A stretch of 64,000 bases of DNA from Sva-07 sp963728195 (GTDB lineage: Bacteria > Actinomycetota > Acidimicrobiia > Acidimicrobiales > Ilumatobacteraceae). The DNA lies in NCBI GenBank assembly GCA_963728195.1, contig CAVSIX010000001.1, forward strand, positions 23,879 to 87,878. Direction: 5' to 3'. Both the position numbers and the translations under genes were made by a program. This document shows, piece by piece, positions 25,337-34,253 of this stretch. How positions within the stretch are numbered: position 1 is the first letter of the stretch; each line of letters starts with the position of its first letter. The notes under the pieces are model-generated. The model did not search any database and had not been told where the DNA came from. It was given only the letters and a program-made list of their open reading frames with translations.

Positions 25337-28300
25337 ATGTCCCGCGTGGCAGCACCAGATGGTCAAGGTTCGGGGTTCGGAGCGAACTCGTGGCTCGTCG
25401 AAGAGATGTACGAGCAGTTCGTGGCCGACCCGGCGTCGGTGAGTGCCTCGTGGCAGGAGTTCTTCGCCGACTACCAGTCGCAGGCGCCCGGCGTGGCCGC
25501 CGCTGCAGCGACGTCGCCGGCGGTGCGGGCGGTCGCCGACGCCCATCGTGCACCCGATGACGACGCCCGCTCCAACGGCTCGGGAGCGGCCGCCGCAGCG
25601 CCAGCTCCATCGACCCCTGCCGCGCCGACACCGGCTCCTGCTCCGGCGCCCGCCGCGCCCGCTGCCGCGCCGGCGACGTCCGCGAACACCCCGGAGACCG
25701 GTGACGCCGAGGCGGAGGAGCCCGGCAAGCCGATCCGCGGCGCCGGCGCCGCGATCGCGGCGAACATGGAGCGCAGCCTCACCGTGCCGACGGCGACCAG
25801 CTTCCGCAACGTTCCCGCCAAGCTGCTCGAGATCAACCGCAAGGTGATCAACGGCTTCCGCGCTCGCACCGGCCAGACGAAGATCAGCTTCACCCATCTG
25901 ATCGGCTACGCGATCGTGCGTGCCATCGCCGACGAGGTGCCGGCGATGAAGAACACCTACGTCGAAGGTGCCGACGGCAAGCCGCGCCTGGTGCAGAACG
26001 AGCACGTCAACATGGGCCTCGCCGTCGACGTCGAGAAGGCGGGGGGTCGCACGCTGGTCGTGCCGGTGCTGCGCGATGCCGACACGCTCGACTTCAACGG
26101 CTTCCTCGCCGCCTACGAGGAGATCATCCGCAAGGTCAAGACCAACAAGCTCACCGTCGACGACTTCCAGGGTGCCAACGTCAGCCTCACCAACCCGGGC
26201 ACGATCGGCACGGTGCAATCCGTGCCGCGCCTGATGCCCGGCCAGGCGGTCATCGTCGGCGTCGGCAGCATCGACTATCCCGCCGAGTTCGAGGGTGCCG
26301 ATCGTCGCAACCTCAGCTCGCTCGGCGTCAGCAAGGTCGTCACGGTCACGAGTACCTACGACCACCGCATCATCCAGGGCGCCGAGTCGGGCCTGTTCCT
26401 CAAGCGGGTGCACGAGCTGCTGCTCGGCGAACACGACTTCTACGAAGACGTGTTCCAGGCGCTCGACATGCCGTACGAGGCGGTCAAGTGGCGGCCGGAC
26501 ACGTTCGCCATCGACCGCGAAGAGGCGATGCTCGCGAAGCAGATGGCCGTCGCCAAGCTGATCCGCGTCCACCGCGTGCGCGGACACCTGATCGCCGACC
26601 TCGACCCGTTGCGGTGGAAGGAACCGCTGACCCCGCGCGAGCTCGACCCGGCCACCTACGGCCTGACGATCTGGGACCTCGACCGCGAGTTCCTCACCGA
26701 CGGAGTCGGCGGTGTCGACAAGATGCGCCTCGGCGACCTGCTCGGCGTGTTGCGCGACGCGTACTGCCGCACGATCGGCGTCGAGTACATGCACATCCAG
26801 AACACCGACGAACAGCAGTGGATCCAGGAGCAGTTCGAGGGCGCGCAGCCCGCGATGTCCAAGGAGCGCAAGCACCGCATCCTCGAACGGCTCAATGCGG
26901 CGGAGAGCTTCGAGAAGTTCCTGGCGACGAAGTACGTCGGCACGAAGCGTTTCGGGATCGAGGGCGCCGAGTCGGCGATCCCGGTCCTCGACGAGATCCT
27001 GTCGAACGCTGCCGACGCCGAGTTCGACGCTGCCGTGCTCGGCATGGCGCACCGTGGCCGCCTCAACGTGCTGTCGAACATCATGGGCAAGAGCTACGAG
27101 GCGATCTTCTCCGAATTCGAGGGTCACGTCGACCCGTCGTCGGTGCAGGGCTCCGGCGACGTCAAGTACCACCTCGGGATGAAGGGCAAGTACGTCAGCC
27201 CGTCGGGCGCCGACGTGGCGATCGAACTGGCCGCGAACCCCAGCCACCTCGAGACCGTCGGCCCGATCGTGATGGGCATGGCCCGCTCGCTCCAGGACCA
27301 GATCGAACCGCCCGGCGCCTTCAGCGTCCTGCCGGTGCTGATCCACGGCGACGCCGCATTCGCAGGTCAGGGTGTCGTCGCCGAATCGCTCGCGATGAGC
27401 GACATCGGCGGGTACCGCATCGGCGGCACGATCCACCTGATCATCAACAACCAGATCGGCTTCACGACGGCGCCGCAGTACGCGCGCTCGTCGCTGTACT
27501 GCTCCGACGTGGCGAAGACGATCCAGGCGCCGATCTTCCACGTCAACGGCGACGATCCCGAAGCGTGTGTGCGCGTCGCGGAGTTGGCATGGGAGTACCG
27601 CCAGCGCTTCCACAAGGACGTCGTGATCGACATGGTGTGCTACCGGCGTCACGGCCACAACGAGGGTGACGATCCGAGCTACACCCAGCCGCTGATGTAC
27701 AAGGCGATCTCCGAGCGGCGAAGCGTCCGCAAGCTCTACGTCGAGTCACTGGTGCGGCGCGGCGACATCACCGTCGACGAGGCCGAGGACGCGCTGAGCG
27801 ATTTCCACGACAAGCTCCAGGTGGCACTCGACGAGACCCGTTCGCACGCTCCTGCGTCGTTTCCGGTGCCGAAGCCGCCGCGGCCGCTCGGTGTGCTCCC
27901 GCACATCCCGACCGGCGTCGAACGTCCGGTGCTCGACCGCATCTTCTCCAAGCTGACGGAGTATCCGGAGGGCTTCACGATTCATCCGAAGCTGGCCCGC
28001 CAGTTCGAGGGGCGTTCCAAGCTCTACGCCGACGGCGAGGTCGACTGGGCGACCGCTGAGGCGCTGGCGATGGGATCGCTCGTGCTCGAAGGCCATCCGG
28101 TTCGTCTGGCCGGCCAGGACTCGCGGCGCGGCACGTTCAGCCAGCGTCATGCGGCACTGATCGACTTCGACACCGGCGAGCCGTGGATCCCGCTCGACGA
28201 CCTCGGCACCGACGATCACTTCTGGGTGTTCGACTCGCTGCTGTCGGAGTACGCCGCGCTCGGTTTCGAGTACGGCTACAGCCACGCCAATCCGAACGCA

Positions 28301-29059
28301 CTCGTGCTGTGGGAGGCGCAGTTCGGCGACTTCATCAACGGCGCCCAGATCGTGATCGACCAGTACATCGTCGCCGCCGAGGACAAGTGGGACCAGCGCA
28401 ACGGCGTCGTGCTGCTGCTGCCTCACGGCTATGAAGGCCAGGGTCCCGAGCACAGCTCGGCACGCATCGAGCGCTTCATGACCCTCGCTGCCGAGGACAA
28501 CATGCAGATCGTCAACACGACGACCGCCGCCAACTACTTCCATCTGTTACGACGCCAGGTGCACAGCGAGCGCCGGACACCGCTGATCGTGTTCAGCCCG
28601 AAGCAGGGCCTGCGCATGAAGCAGACGCGCTCACCGATCGACGCGCTCACCGCTGGGTCGTTCCAGGAGGTGCTCGACGACCCGGGCGACATCGATCCCG
28701 GCGCCGTCACCCGCATCGTGTTCTGCTCGGGCAAGGTCGCGTGGGACGCGATCGACGAACGCAACCGTCGTGGCGCCCCGGTCGCGGTGGTGCGGATCGA
28801 GCAGCTGTATCCGTTGCCGATCGAGCAGATGCAGGAGATCCTGCAGAAGTATCCCAACGCCCGCGAGCTGCGCTGGCTCCAGGAGGAGCCCGAGAACATG
28901 GGCGCGTGGAATTTCATCGAGCACCACACGTGGCGCGTCAAGGAGCAGGGCTACGACCTGCGCCACGTGACCCGCGTCGAGTCCGGCAGCCCCGCCACCG
29001 GCTCGAAGGCGATCCACGACCAGGAGCTTGCAGACCTCATGGAGCGCACCTTCCGCTGA
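25337..29059 (+). CDS. kgd: multifunctional 2-oxoglutarate decarboxylase/dehydrogenase E1 with fused E2-like domain
   Basis: Kgd (SucA-type) decarboxylates 2-oxoglutarate with ThDP in the TCA cycle. The actinobacterial form fuses a succinyltransferase-like domain to E1. The 1240-residue protein (mycobacterial Kgd is about 1230) begins with the OGDH N-terminal helix (WLVEEMYEQFVADP), then an Ala/Pro linker (residues ~70-125), the E2-like catalytic domain (~130-370, ending YDHRIIQGAESG) and the E1 core with MAHRGRLNVLSN near 570 and HGDAAFAGQG near 670. No lipoyl domain is present, as usual for this fusion. The start is uncertain: ATG 25337 overlaps a TACCAT hexamer, and GTG 25346, 7 nt after that hexamer, would fit the leaderless pattern. 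Confidence 0.95.
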   Translation: MSRVAAPDGQGSGFGANSWLVEEMYEQFVADPASVSASWQEFFADYQSQAPGVAAAAATSPAVRAVADAHRAPDDDARSNGSGAAAAAPAPSTPAAPTPAPAPAPAAPAAAPATSANTPETGDAEAEEPGKPIRGAGAAIAANMERSLTVPTATSFRNVPAKLLEINRKVINGFRARTGQTKISFTHLIGYAIVRAIADEVPAMKNTYVEGADGKPRLVQNEHVNMGLAVDVEKAGGRTLVVPVLRDADTLDFNGFLAAYEEIIRKVKTNKLTVDDFQGANVSLTNPGTIGTVQSVPRLMPGQAVIVGVGSIDYPAEFEGADRRNLSSLGVSKVVTVTSTYDHRIIQGAESGLFLKRVHELLLGEHDFYEDVFQALDMPYEAVKWRPDTFAIDREEAMLAKQMAVAKLIRVHRVRGHLIADLDPLRWKEPLTPRELDPATYGLTIWDLDREFLTDGVGGVDKMRLGDLLGVLRDAYCRTIGVEYMHIQNTDEQQWIQEQFEGAQPAMSKERKHRILERLNAAESFEKFLATKYVGTKRFGIEGAESAIPVLDEILSNAADAEFDAAVLGMAHRGRLNVLSNIMGKSYEAIFSEFEGHVDPSSVQGSGDVKYHLGMKGKYVSPSGADVAIELAANPSHLETVGPIVMGMARSLQDQIEPPGAFSVLPVLIHGDAAFAGQGVVAESLAMSDIGGYRIGGTIHLIINNQIGFTTAPQYARSSLYCSDVAKTIQAPIFHVNGDDPEACVRVAELAWEYRQRFHKDVVIDMVCYRRHGHNEGDDPSYTQPLMYKAISERRSVRKLYVESLVRRGDITVDEAEDALSDFHDKLQVALDETRSHAPASFPVPKPPRPLGVLPHIPTGVERPVLDRIFSKLTEYPEGFTIHPKLARQFEGRSKLYADGEVDWATAEALAMGSLVLEGHPVRLAGQDSRRGTFSQRHAALIDFDTGEPWIPLDDLGTDDHFWVFDSLLSEYAALGFEYGYSHANPNALVLWEAQFGDFINGAQIVIDQYIVAAEDKWDQRNGVVLLLPHGYEGQGPEHSSARIERFMTLAAEDNMQIVNTTTAANYFHLLRRQVHSERRTPLIVFSPKQGLRMKQTRSPIDALTAGSFQEVLDDPGDIDPGAVTRIVFCSGKVAWDAIDERNRRGAPVAVVRIEQLYPLPIEQMQEILQKYPNARELRWLQEEPENMGAWNFIEHHTWRVKEQGYDLRHVTRVESGSPATGSKAIHDQELADLMERTFR

Positions 29060-29137
29060 AGCGGGCGAACCGATCCCACCTCAGACCCGCCTCAGGGTTT
29101 GCGGAGCGCGATTTCCGAGCATGCGTTCCAGCTCTGC

Positions 29138-29236
29138 GATGAGCGAAGTGTCGGTATGTGGTCGGTTCGCTCATCGGTGGGTGGGGTGGGCGGCGTGCGA
29201 TGAGCGAAGTGTCGGTATGTGGTCGGTTGGCTCATC
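29138..29236 (+). repeat. 38-bp palindromic repeat, two units at 61-bp period (array C)
   Basis: Units at 29138-29175 and 29199-29236, 61 bp apart, with a 23-nt G-rich spacer. The core reads GTGTCGGTATGTGGTCGG. The second unit has TTGGCTCATC as right arm (one arm mismatch). The array lies between the convergent kgd and HAD genes. Confidence 0.9.
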
Positions 29237-29253
29237 GGTGGGTGGGGCGAGGA

Positions 29254-29871
29254 TCAGCGGAGGGGGATGCCGAGCACGGCTTCGAGTTCGGCGATGGCGG
29301 GTTCGGCGGCGCCGACCTTGATCGTGGTCATGCCCATTGCCTTCGCCGGCTTGAGATTGACGCCCAGGTCGTCGAGGAACACGCACTCGCTCGGCTCGAC
29401 GCCGACGAGTTCGCAGGCGATCTCGTAGAAGCGCGGCTCGGGCTTGCGGCAACCGACCTTGCTCGACTCGACCACGTGGTCGAACATCACCATCACGTCG
29501 CCCACCTCCATGCGTTGCTCGCCGCCGACGACGTTGTTCGTGAGACACGCAGTGCGGTAACCGGCACGGATCACCCGGTCGAGTGCCGTCACCATCTCCG
29601 GGCGGATCTCGCCCGACAGCAACCCCAACACATCGGCGCCGGGAATCCGGTGCCCGAGCGCCTCGGATTCGTCGGCGAACAGGCCGTCGAACTCCTCGGG
29701 GGTGACGTCGTTGCGTTCGAGCAGCGCCCACGCGTTCGTGTCGGGGTTCGTGGCATTGACCCCGCGGATGAAGTCGGCGCGAAGCCCGTGGGCAGCCTCG
29801 TATCGGTTGAACGCTTCGAAGGGACTCGACAGGATCACGCCGCCGAAATCCCACAACACTGCTCGGATCAT
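29254..29871 (-). CDS. HAD-superfamily hydrolase, subfamily IA
   Basis: The 205-residue protein starts IRAVLWDFGGVILSSP, the HAD motif I with the nucleophile Asp8 but Gly where DxD phosphatases have the second Asp. This variant (DxGG/DxGN) is common in the YihX/epoxide-hydrolase N-domain branch. Motif II is in CLTNNVVGG near residue 115 (Thr-Asn), Lys in SSKVGCRKPEPRFYE, and motif III/IV in VFLDDLGVNLKPAKAMGM near residue 175. It is likely a small-molecule phosphatase or dehalogenase-like hydrolase, substrate unknown. TAGGCT lies 8 nt upstream of the ATG. Confidence 0.87.
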   Translation of the reverse strand: MIRAVLWDFGGVILSSPFEAFNRYEAAHGLRADFIRGVNATNPDTNAWALLERNDVTPEEFDGLFADESEALGHRIPGADVLGLLSGEIRPEMVTALDRVIRAGYRTACLTNNVVGGEQRMEVGDVMVMFDHVVESSKVGCRKPEPRFYEIACELVGVEPSECVFLDDLGVNLKPAKAMGMTTIKVGAAEPAIAELEAVLGIPLR

Positions 29872-29879
29872 GGTCGGCG

Positions 29880-29885
29880 AGCCTA
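29880..29885 (-). promoter_or_regulatory. -10-like hexamer for leaderless HAD gene
   Basis: TAGGCT on the minus strand, 8 nt (CGCCGACC) before the ATG at 29871. Confidence 0.5.
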
Positions 29886-29909
29886 CGATGGCGCTGCGGC
29901 AGCGGACGT

Positions 29910-29927
29910 GATCGACCCGGGTTGATC
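29910..29927. promoter_or_regulatory. 18-bp near-palindrome upstream of the NYN-S1 gene, possible operator
   Basis: GATCGACCCGGGTTGATC is self-complementary except for one pair. It lies in the 103-bp divergent gap between the HAD gene and the NYN-S1 gene, about 48 nt upstream of the latter's ATG. It may be a regulator-binding site, with no further support. Confidence 0.25.
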
Positions 29928-29974
29928 CTCGGTCATCTCGCCCCGCGGGCTGCTACGACTCAGGAAGAGAAGCA

Positions 29975-31468
29975 ATGACATCATCAAAGGGGCCCAGCCA
30001 CGTCGTGGTCGACGGGTCCAACATCGCCACCGAGGGCCGCTCGCTGCCCAGCCTCGCTCAGTTGAACGAGGCGGTGATGGCGTTCATGGAGGAGTATCCG
30101 AACACCTCGGTCACCGTGGTCGTCGACGCCACGTTCGGCCATCGCATCGACAAGTCCGAGAACAAGGAGTTCGAGGAGGGCATCTCGAACAACGAACTCG
30201 TCGCTCCTCCCGCCGGTGCCGTCGGTCGCGGCGATGCCTTCGTGCTCAGCATCGCCCAGAAGGCCAATGCGTCGATCCTGTCCAACGACTCGTTCCAGGA
30301 GTTCCACGGCGATTACGAGTGGCTCTTCGACGAGGGCCGTCTGATCGGCGGCAAGCCGGTGCCGCACGTCGGCTGGGTGTTCGTCGATCGTCTGCCCGTT
30401 CGTGGACCGGTGAGCCGCAAGGCGACCGGATCGTCGCGTGGCGGTGGGCGTCGCAGTTCGAAGAAGGACAGCGACAAGGGACGCAGCGGGCGCAAGGCGA
30501 GTGCTGCCGCGATGGAGCCGATGCCGGTGCCGAAGTCGCCGCCGCCCTCACGCAAGAAGTCAGAAGCCGCAGCAGCGTCGGAACCCGAGACCCAGAAGGG
30601 CAGCGACGGGGGCCGTCGGGAACGGGCACCGAAGGCAGGCGAGGCCGTCAACGAACTGATGCCGTTCCTCGAGTTCGTCGAGCATCATCCGGTCGGCACG
30701 AGCGTGAACGGCACCGTCGAGTCGTACTCGTCGCACGGCGCGTACATCTCGATCGGTGAGAACGGCGTGCGGGGATACGTACCGTTGCGTCTGATGGCCG
30801 ATCCGGCGCCGACCAGTGCCCGCAAGGTGATGAAACTCGGCGAGTCGGTGACGCTCGTGGTCGTGAGTTTCGCGCCGATGCGACGCAGTATCGACTGTGC
30901 GATGCCCGACATGGCCGAAGCGGCGATCGCCGATGCGAAGGCCGAGCAGGCAGCTGAAGCCGCGGCCGAACGCGAGGCCGACACCGGCGGCACGAAGAAC
31001 GCCCCGACGAAGAAGTCGGCGGGCGACAAACCCGCGGGCGCGAAGGCTCCGGCGAAGAAGTCGACGCGCAGGTCGCCGGCGAAGAAGGCAGCTGCGAAGG
31101 AGCCGGCCGCCGACCAACCGTCCGACGAGCAGCCGACCGAGGCGCGCTCCGAGCAAGCCCCCGCCGAGCAAGCCCCCGCCAAGAGGGCTCCGGCGAAGAA
31201 GGCGCCGGCGAAGAAGGCTCCCGCCAAGAAGGCTCCCGCCAAGAAGGCCGCATCGAAGACGGCTCCGGCGAAGAGGGCTCCGGCGAAGAAGGCTCCGGCG
31301 AAGAAGGCGCCGGCCAAGAAGGCTCCCGCCAAGAAGGCCGCATCGAAGACGGCTCCGGCGAAGAAGGCTCCGGCGAAGAAGGCGCCGGCCAAGAAGGCTC
31401 CCGCCAAGAAGGCCGCAGCGAAGAAGGCGCCGGCAAAGAACACGTCACCATCGGACCAGGAACGGTGA
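29975..31468 (+). CDS. NYN/Zc3h12a-like RNase domain fused to an S1 RNA-binding domain and a Lys/Ala/Pro repeat tail
   Basis: The 497-residue protein combines three parts. Residues ~1-140 look like a NYN/PIN-like nuclease: HVVVDGSNIATEGR with a first catalytic Asp, VTVVVDATFGH, and SILSNDSFQEF with further acids. Residues ~236-310 form an S1-type OB fold (VGTSVNGTVESYSSHGAYIS, then GVRGYVPLRLM). Residues ~330-497 are an intrinsically disordered basic tail made largely of APAKK pentapeptides, like histone H1-type or mycobacterial DNA/RNA-binding tails. A role in RNA cleavage or quality control is inferred from the domains only. GGAAGAG precedes the ATG. exonuclease III follows with only one base between stop and start. 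Confidence 0.8.
   Translation: MTSSKGPSHVVVDGSNIATEGRSLPSLAQLNEAVMAFMEEYPNTSVTVVVDATFGHRIDKSENKEFEEGISNNELVAPPAGAVGRGDAFVLSIAQKANASILSNDSFQEFHGDYEWLFDEGRLIGGKPVPHVGWVFVDRLPVRGPVSRKATGSSRGGGRRSSKKDSDKGRSGRKASAAAMEPMPVPKSPPPSRKKSEAAAASEPETQKGSDGGRRERAPKAGEAVNELMPFLEFVEHHPVGTSVNGTVESYSSHGAYISIGENGVRGYVPLRLMADPAPTSARKVMKLGESVTLVVVSFAPMRRSIDCAMPDMAEAAIADAKAEQAAEAAAEREADTGGTKNAPTKKSAGDKPAGAKAPAKKSTRRSPAKKAAAKEPAADQPSDEQPTEARSEQAPAEQAPAKRAPAKKAPAKKAPAKKAPAKKAASKTAPAKRAPAKKAPAKKAPAKKAPAKKAASKTAPAKKAPAKKAPAKKAPAKKAAAKKAPAKNTSPSDQER
31172..31441 (+). repeat. three 90-bp higher-order repeats inside the basic tail
   Basis: The tail is built from three consecutive 30-residue blocks, each of six pentapeptides. 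Blocks 1 and 2 read APAKR, four APAKK units, then AASKT. Block 3 reads four APAKK, AAAKK, APAKN. At DNA level this is 3 x 90 bp of near-identical sequence with 15-bp subunits, prone to slippage. Confidence 0.9.
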
Positions 31469-31469
31469 C

Positions 31470-32243
31470 GTGAGGGTCGCCACCTGGAACATCAACTCGC
31501 TGCGCGCCCGCCAGGAGCGCGTCGAGGAATGGATCGCTGACGTCCAGCCCGACGTGCTCCTCCTACAGGAGACCAAGCTCGCCGACGACGCGTTTCCTGC
31601 GCTCGCGTTCAGCGCCCTCGGCTACGAGAGTGCGCACTATGGCCAGGGTCAGTGGAACGGGGTCGCCATCCTGTCCAGGATCGGGCTCGGCGACGTCGTC
31701 ACCAACTTCGCCGGTGGCGTCGAGGCCGACCCCGACGCCCGCATCATCACCGCCACCTGTGGTGGTGTGCGCGTGAGCAGCGTCTACGTCCCGAACGGCC
31801 GCTCGCTGGACGACGACCACTACACCTACAAGCTGTCGTGGCTCGACCGGCTCGTTGCCCACCTCGGTGCCGACACCGATCCGGCGCGCGACGTGATCGT
31901 CGGCGGCGACTACAACATCGCACCCGACAATCGCGACGTGTACAACCCGGCCAAGCTGGTCGGCGCCACGCACGTCAGTGCGCCCGAGCGTGACCGACTG
32001 GCTGCGCTCGAGGCGTGGGGGCTCGTCGACGTCTTCCGCGAGCAGCACGCCGGCGACCGCATCTACTCGTGGTGGGACTACCGGGCCGGCGACTTCCACC
32101 AGGGTCGTGGCATGCGCATCGACCTCCTGATGTGTTCGGCGTCGGTCGCGAAGCGCGCCGAATGGTGCGTCGTCGACCGCAACGCCCGCAAGGGCAAGCA
32201 GCCGAGCGATCACGCTCCGGTCATCGTCGACCTGGCCGACTGA
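31470..32243 (+). CDS. xth: exodeoxyribonuclease III (AP endonuclease family)
   Basis: ExoIII-type enzymes cut at abasic sites and degrade one strand 3' to 5'. The 257-residue protein has VRVATWNINSLRAR at the N-terminus, LLLQETKLADDAFP (catalytic Glu), SVYVPNGRSLDDDHYTYK, VGGDYNIAPDNRDVYNP (Asp/Asn) and SDHAPVIVDL at the end (the Asp-His pair). These are complete endonuclease/exonuclease/phosphatase motifs. The start is GTG 31470, one base after the NYN-S1 stop, giving the exact family N-terminus. Its 3' end overlaps the convergent uvrD2 gene by 34 nt. Confidence 0.93.
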   Translation: MRVATWNINSLRARQERVEEWIADVQPDVLLLQETKLADDAFPALAFSALGYESAHYGQGQWNGVAILSRIGLGDVVTNFAGGVEADPDARIITATCGGVRVSSVYVPNGRSLDDDHYTYKLSWLDRLVAHLGADTDPARDVIVGGDYNIAPDNRDVYNPAKLVGATHVSAPERDRLAALEAWGLVDVFREQHAGDRIYSWWDYRAGDFHQGRGMRIDLLMCSASVAKRAEWCVVDRNARKGKQPSDHAPVIVDLAD

Positions 32244-34213
32244 CCACCGTCACCGGCGCAGTCGGGCGAGTCCGAGGACCGAACGACCTCGAGGATCTGC
32301 GGGGCGAGGCGTTCGGCAGTGATCTGCCCGAACGACGTGATCGCCGCCAACTCATCGACCGTGGTCGGGCGTTCGCGGGCGATCGATGCGAGGTCGCGGT
32401 CGCTGCACAGCTGCGTCGGCAGGATGTCGGCGCGACGTGCCGAGTCGTCGCGCCATTCGTGCAAGGCCCCGATCAGCGGATCGACGCGAGCGCGCACCCG
32501 CCGGGGTGGGGGAGCGGGGGGCGCCGGCGTGAGGTCGAGGTCGGCGATGAACGGGCTGACCGTTCTGGCGTAGCCGCCGCGGCGGGCGGCATGGGTGACG
32601 ACGAGGTGGTCGGTGGCGCGAGTGAACGCGACGTACAACAGCCGGCCTTCTTCGGCGCGACCGGCCACGGTGCCGGCCGACTTGTGCGGCACCAGGCTGG
32701 TCTCCACGCCGGTGACGACGACCGTGTGCCACTCGCGACCCTTGGCGGCGTGGAACGTGAGCAGGTCGACACCATCGGTCGACGCATCGTCGAACGGATT
32801 GGTGGTCGCCACCCAGGCACGGAACGTGGCGCCGTCGCCCAAGGGCTGCTCGCGCAGGAAGTCGAGGACCGCTGCGGCCACCCGTCGCTCGGGGTCGCCG
32901 TCGGCGCTGGTCTCGTCGTCGACGGCGCGGCGTTGGCCGGACGTGCGGGCCGGCTCGGACGTGCGATGCCGCAACGACTGCGGAGGCGGCGGTGCGTCGA
33001 GGACGTCGTGCGCCCAGCCGCGGAGGCGGGACGCCGACCCCAGTGCCGTCACCTGGCGGACCGCAGCTTGCAGCGGCGTACCGTTGGCGGCCGCATGGCG
33101 ACGCACCGGGAGGCCGGAACGCTCGAGTGCGTCTTCGATCGCACCCAGCTGTGCGTTGGTGCGCGCGAGGACGCCGACCTCGCCTGTGCGGACGAGATTG
33201 GGATCGCAGCGCAGCAGGAACTGCGCGATGTGGCGGGCTTCGTCGGCCTCGTCGTCGGCCTCCAGGCGCTCGACGGTCGGTCCGTCGGCTCGGTTCGACA
33301 CCAGCGGGCTCGGTTGATCGGTCGCCGTCAGGACGTGCACACCGGCGGCCACGATCTGCGGTGTGCATCGGTGGTTGACGGGCAGCCGGACGACCTCGAT
33401 GCCGGGGAATCGGGCCTCGACGTCGACGAGCAGGCTCGGATCGGCGCCGTTGAACCCGTAGATCGCCTGCGACGGGTCGCCGACGAGGAAGAGGTCGTCG
33501 CGGCCGGCGCGCAGCAGGTCGACGAGGGCGTGCTGGAGGGGGTTGAGGTCCTGCGCCTCGTCGACCAGGAGGTGGCGATAGCGCCATCGCACCGTGTCGG
33601 CGAACGCGCTGTCGCGGCGGAGTTCACGGATCGTGTGAGCGAGCACGTCGTCGAAGTCGATCACGCCGCGGCGCTTCTTCACCGTCTGGTAGTCGGCATA
33701 CACCGCGGCGCAGCGGTCGATGCCGGGAACGGGGTGGCGCTGCTCGCGTCGTGCCGACGCCGCATAGCGATCCGGGTCGATGCCCCGCGCCGACGCCCAG
33801 TCGATCTCGGCGATGTAGGCAGCGAGACTGCGCCGGTCGCCGGCGTCGATGGTGTCGCCGACCAACCGACGGCGGTCGTTGACGACCGTGAGGGGGCGGC
33901 GCTCGGTGTCGGCCCACCGCTGCTTGAGCACGCCGAGCATGACCGAGTGGAACGTGCCCGCCTCGACGTGTTCTCGCAGACCGAGCCGCAGCAGCCGTTT
34001 GCGCATCTCGCCGGCGGCCTCGCGGGTGAAGGTGAGCGCCAGCGTGTGCCGAGGATCCGCGGACTCGGTGGCGATGCGGTGGGCGATCCGCCGGGTCAGC
34101 ACCCGGGTCTTGCCCGATCCGGCACCAGCGATCACCGCAACGAGCCGCGATTCGGTGACGACGGCGGCGCGCTGGTCGGCGTCGAGATCGGCGATCAGCG
34201 CGTCCGCATCCAC
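32210..34213 (-). CDS. uvrD2: UvrD2-like superfamily 1 DNA helicase with HRDC domain
   Basis: The 667-residue 3'-5' helicase has Walker A AGAGSGKTRVLTRR near residue 30, motif Ia LTFTREAAGEM, Walker B LLVDEAQDLNPLQ near 215, GDPSQAIYGFNGA, motif V/VI regions LLTFHAAKGREWHTV and LLYVAFTRA, and a C-terminal HRDC domain (residues ~590-655: HEWRDDSARRADILP and TTVDELAAITSFG). This matches mycobacterial UvrD2, although the four-cysteine zinc motif between core and HRDC is not seen. GTG 34213 is chosen because a TACAGT -10-like hexamer ends 7 nt upstream; the next in-frame GTG (34222) would overlap it. The gene is divergent from uvrB. Confidence 0.9.
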   Translation of the reverse strand: MDADALIADLDADQRAAVVTESRLVAVIAGAGSGKTRVLTRRIAHRIATESADPRHTLALTFTREAAGEMRKRLLRLGLREHVEAGTFHSVMLGVLKQRWADTERRPLTVVNDRRRLVGDTIDAGDRRSLAAYIAEIDWASARGIDPDRYAASARREQRHPVPGIDRCAAVYADYQTVKKRRGVIDFDDVLAHTIRELRRDSAFADTVRWRYRHLLVDEAQDLNPLQHALVDLLRAGRDDLFLVGDPSQAIYGFNGADPSLLVDVEARFPGIEVVRLPVNHRCTPQIVAAGVHVLTATDQPSPLVSNRADGPTVERLEADDEADEARHIAQFLLRCDPNLVRTGEVGVLARTNAQLGAIEDALERSGLPVRRHAAANGTPLQAAVRQVTALGSASRLRGWAHDVLDAPPPPQSLRHRTSEPARTSGQRRAVDDETSADGDPERRVAAAVLDFLREQPLGDGATFRAWVATTNPFDDASTDGVDLLTFHAAKGREWHTVVVTGVETSLVPHKSAGTVAGRAEEGRLLYVAFTRATDHLVVTHAARRGGYARTVSPFIADLDLTPAPPAPPPRRVRARVDPLIGALHEWRDDSARRADILPTQLCSDRDLASIARERPTTVDELAAITSFGQITAERLAPQILEVVRSSDSPDCAGDGGQSARSTMTGA

Positions 34214-34220
34214 CGCCCAC

Positions 34221-34226
34221 ACTGTA
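34221..34226 (-). promoter_or_regulatory. -10-like hexamer for leaderless uvrD2
   Basis: TACAGT on the minus strand, 7 nt before the GTG at 34213. No GAAC-N4-GTTC box is seen on this side of the divergent region. Confidence 0.5.
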
Positions 34227-34253
34227 GGAGATCCCCGACCTGCTCCGGCTTGC

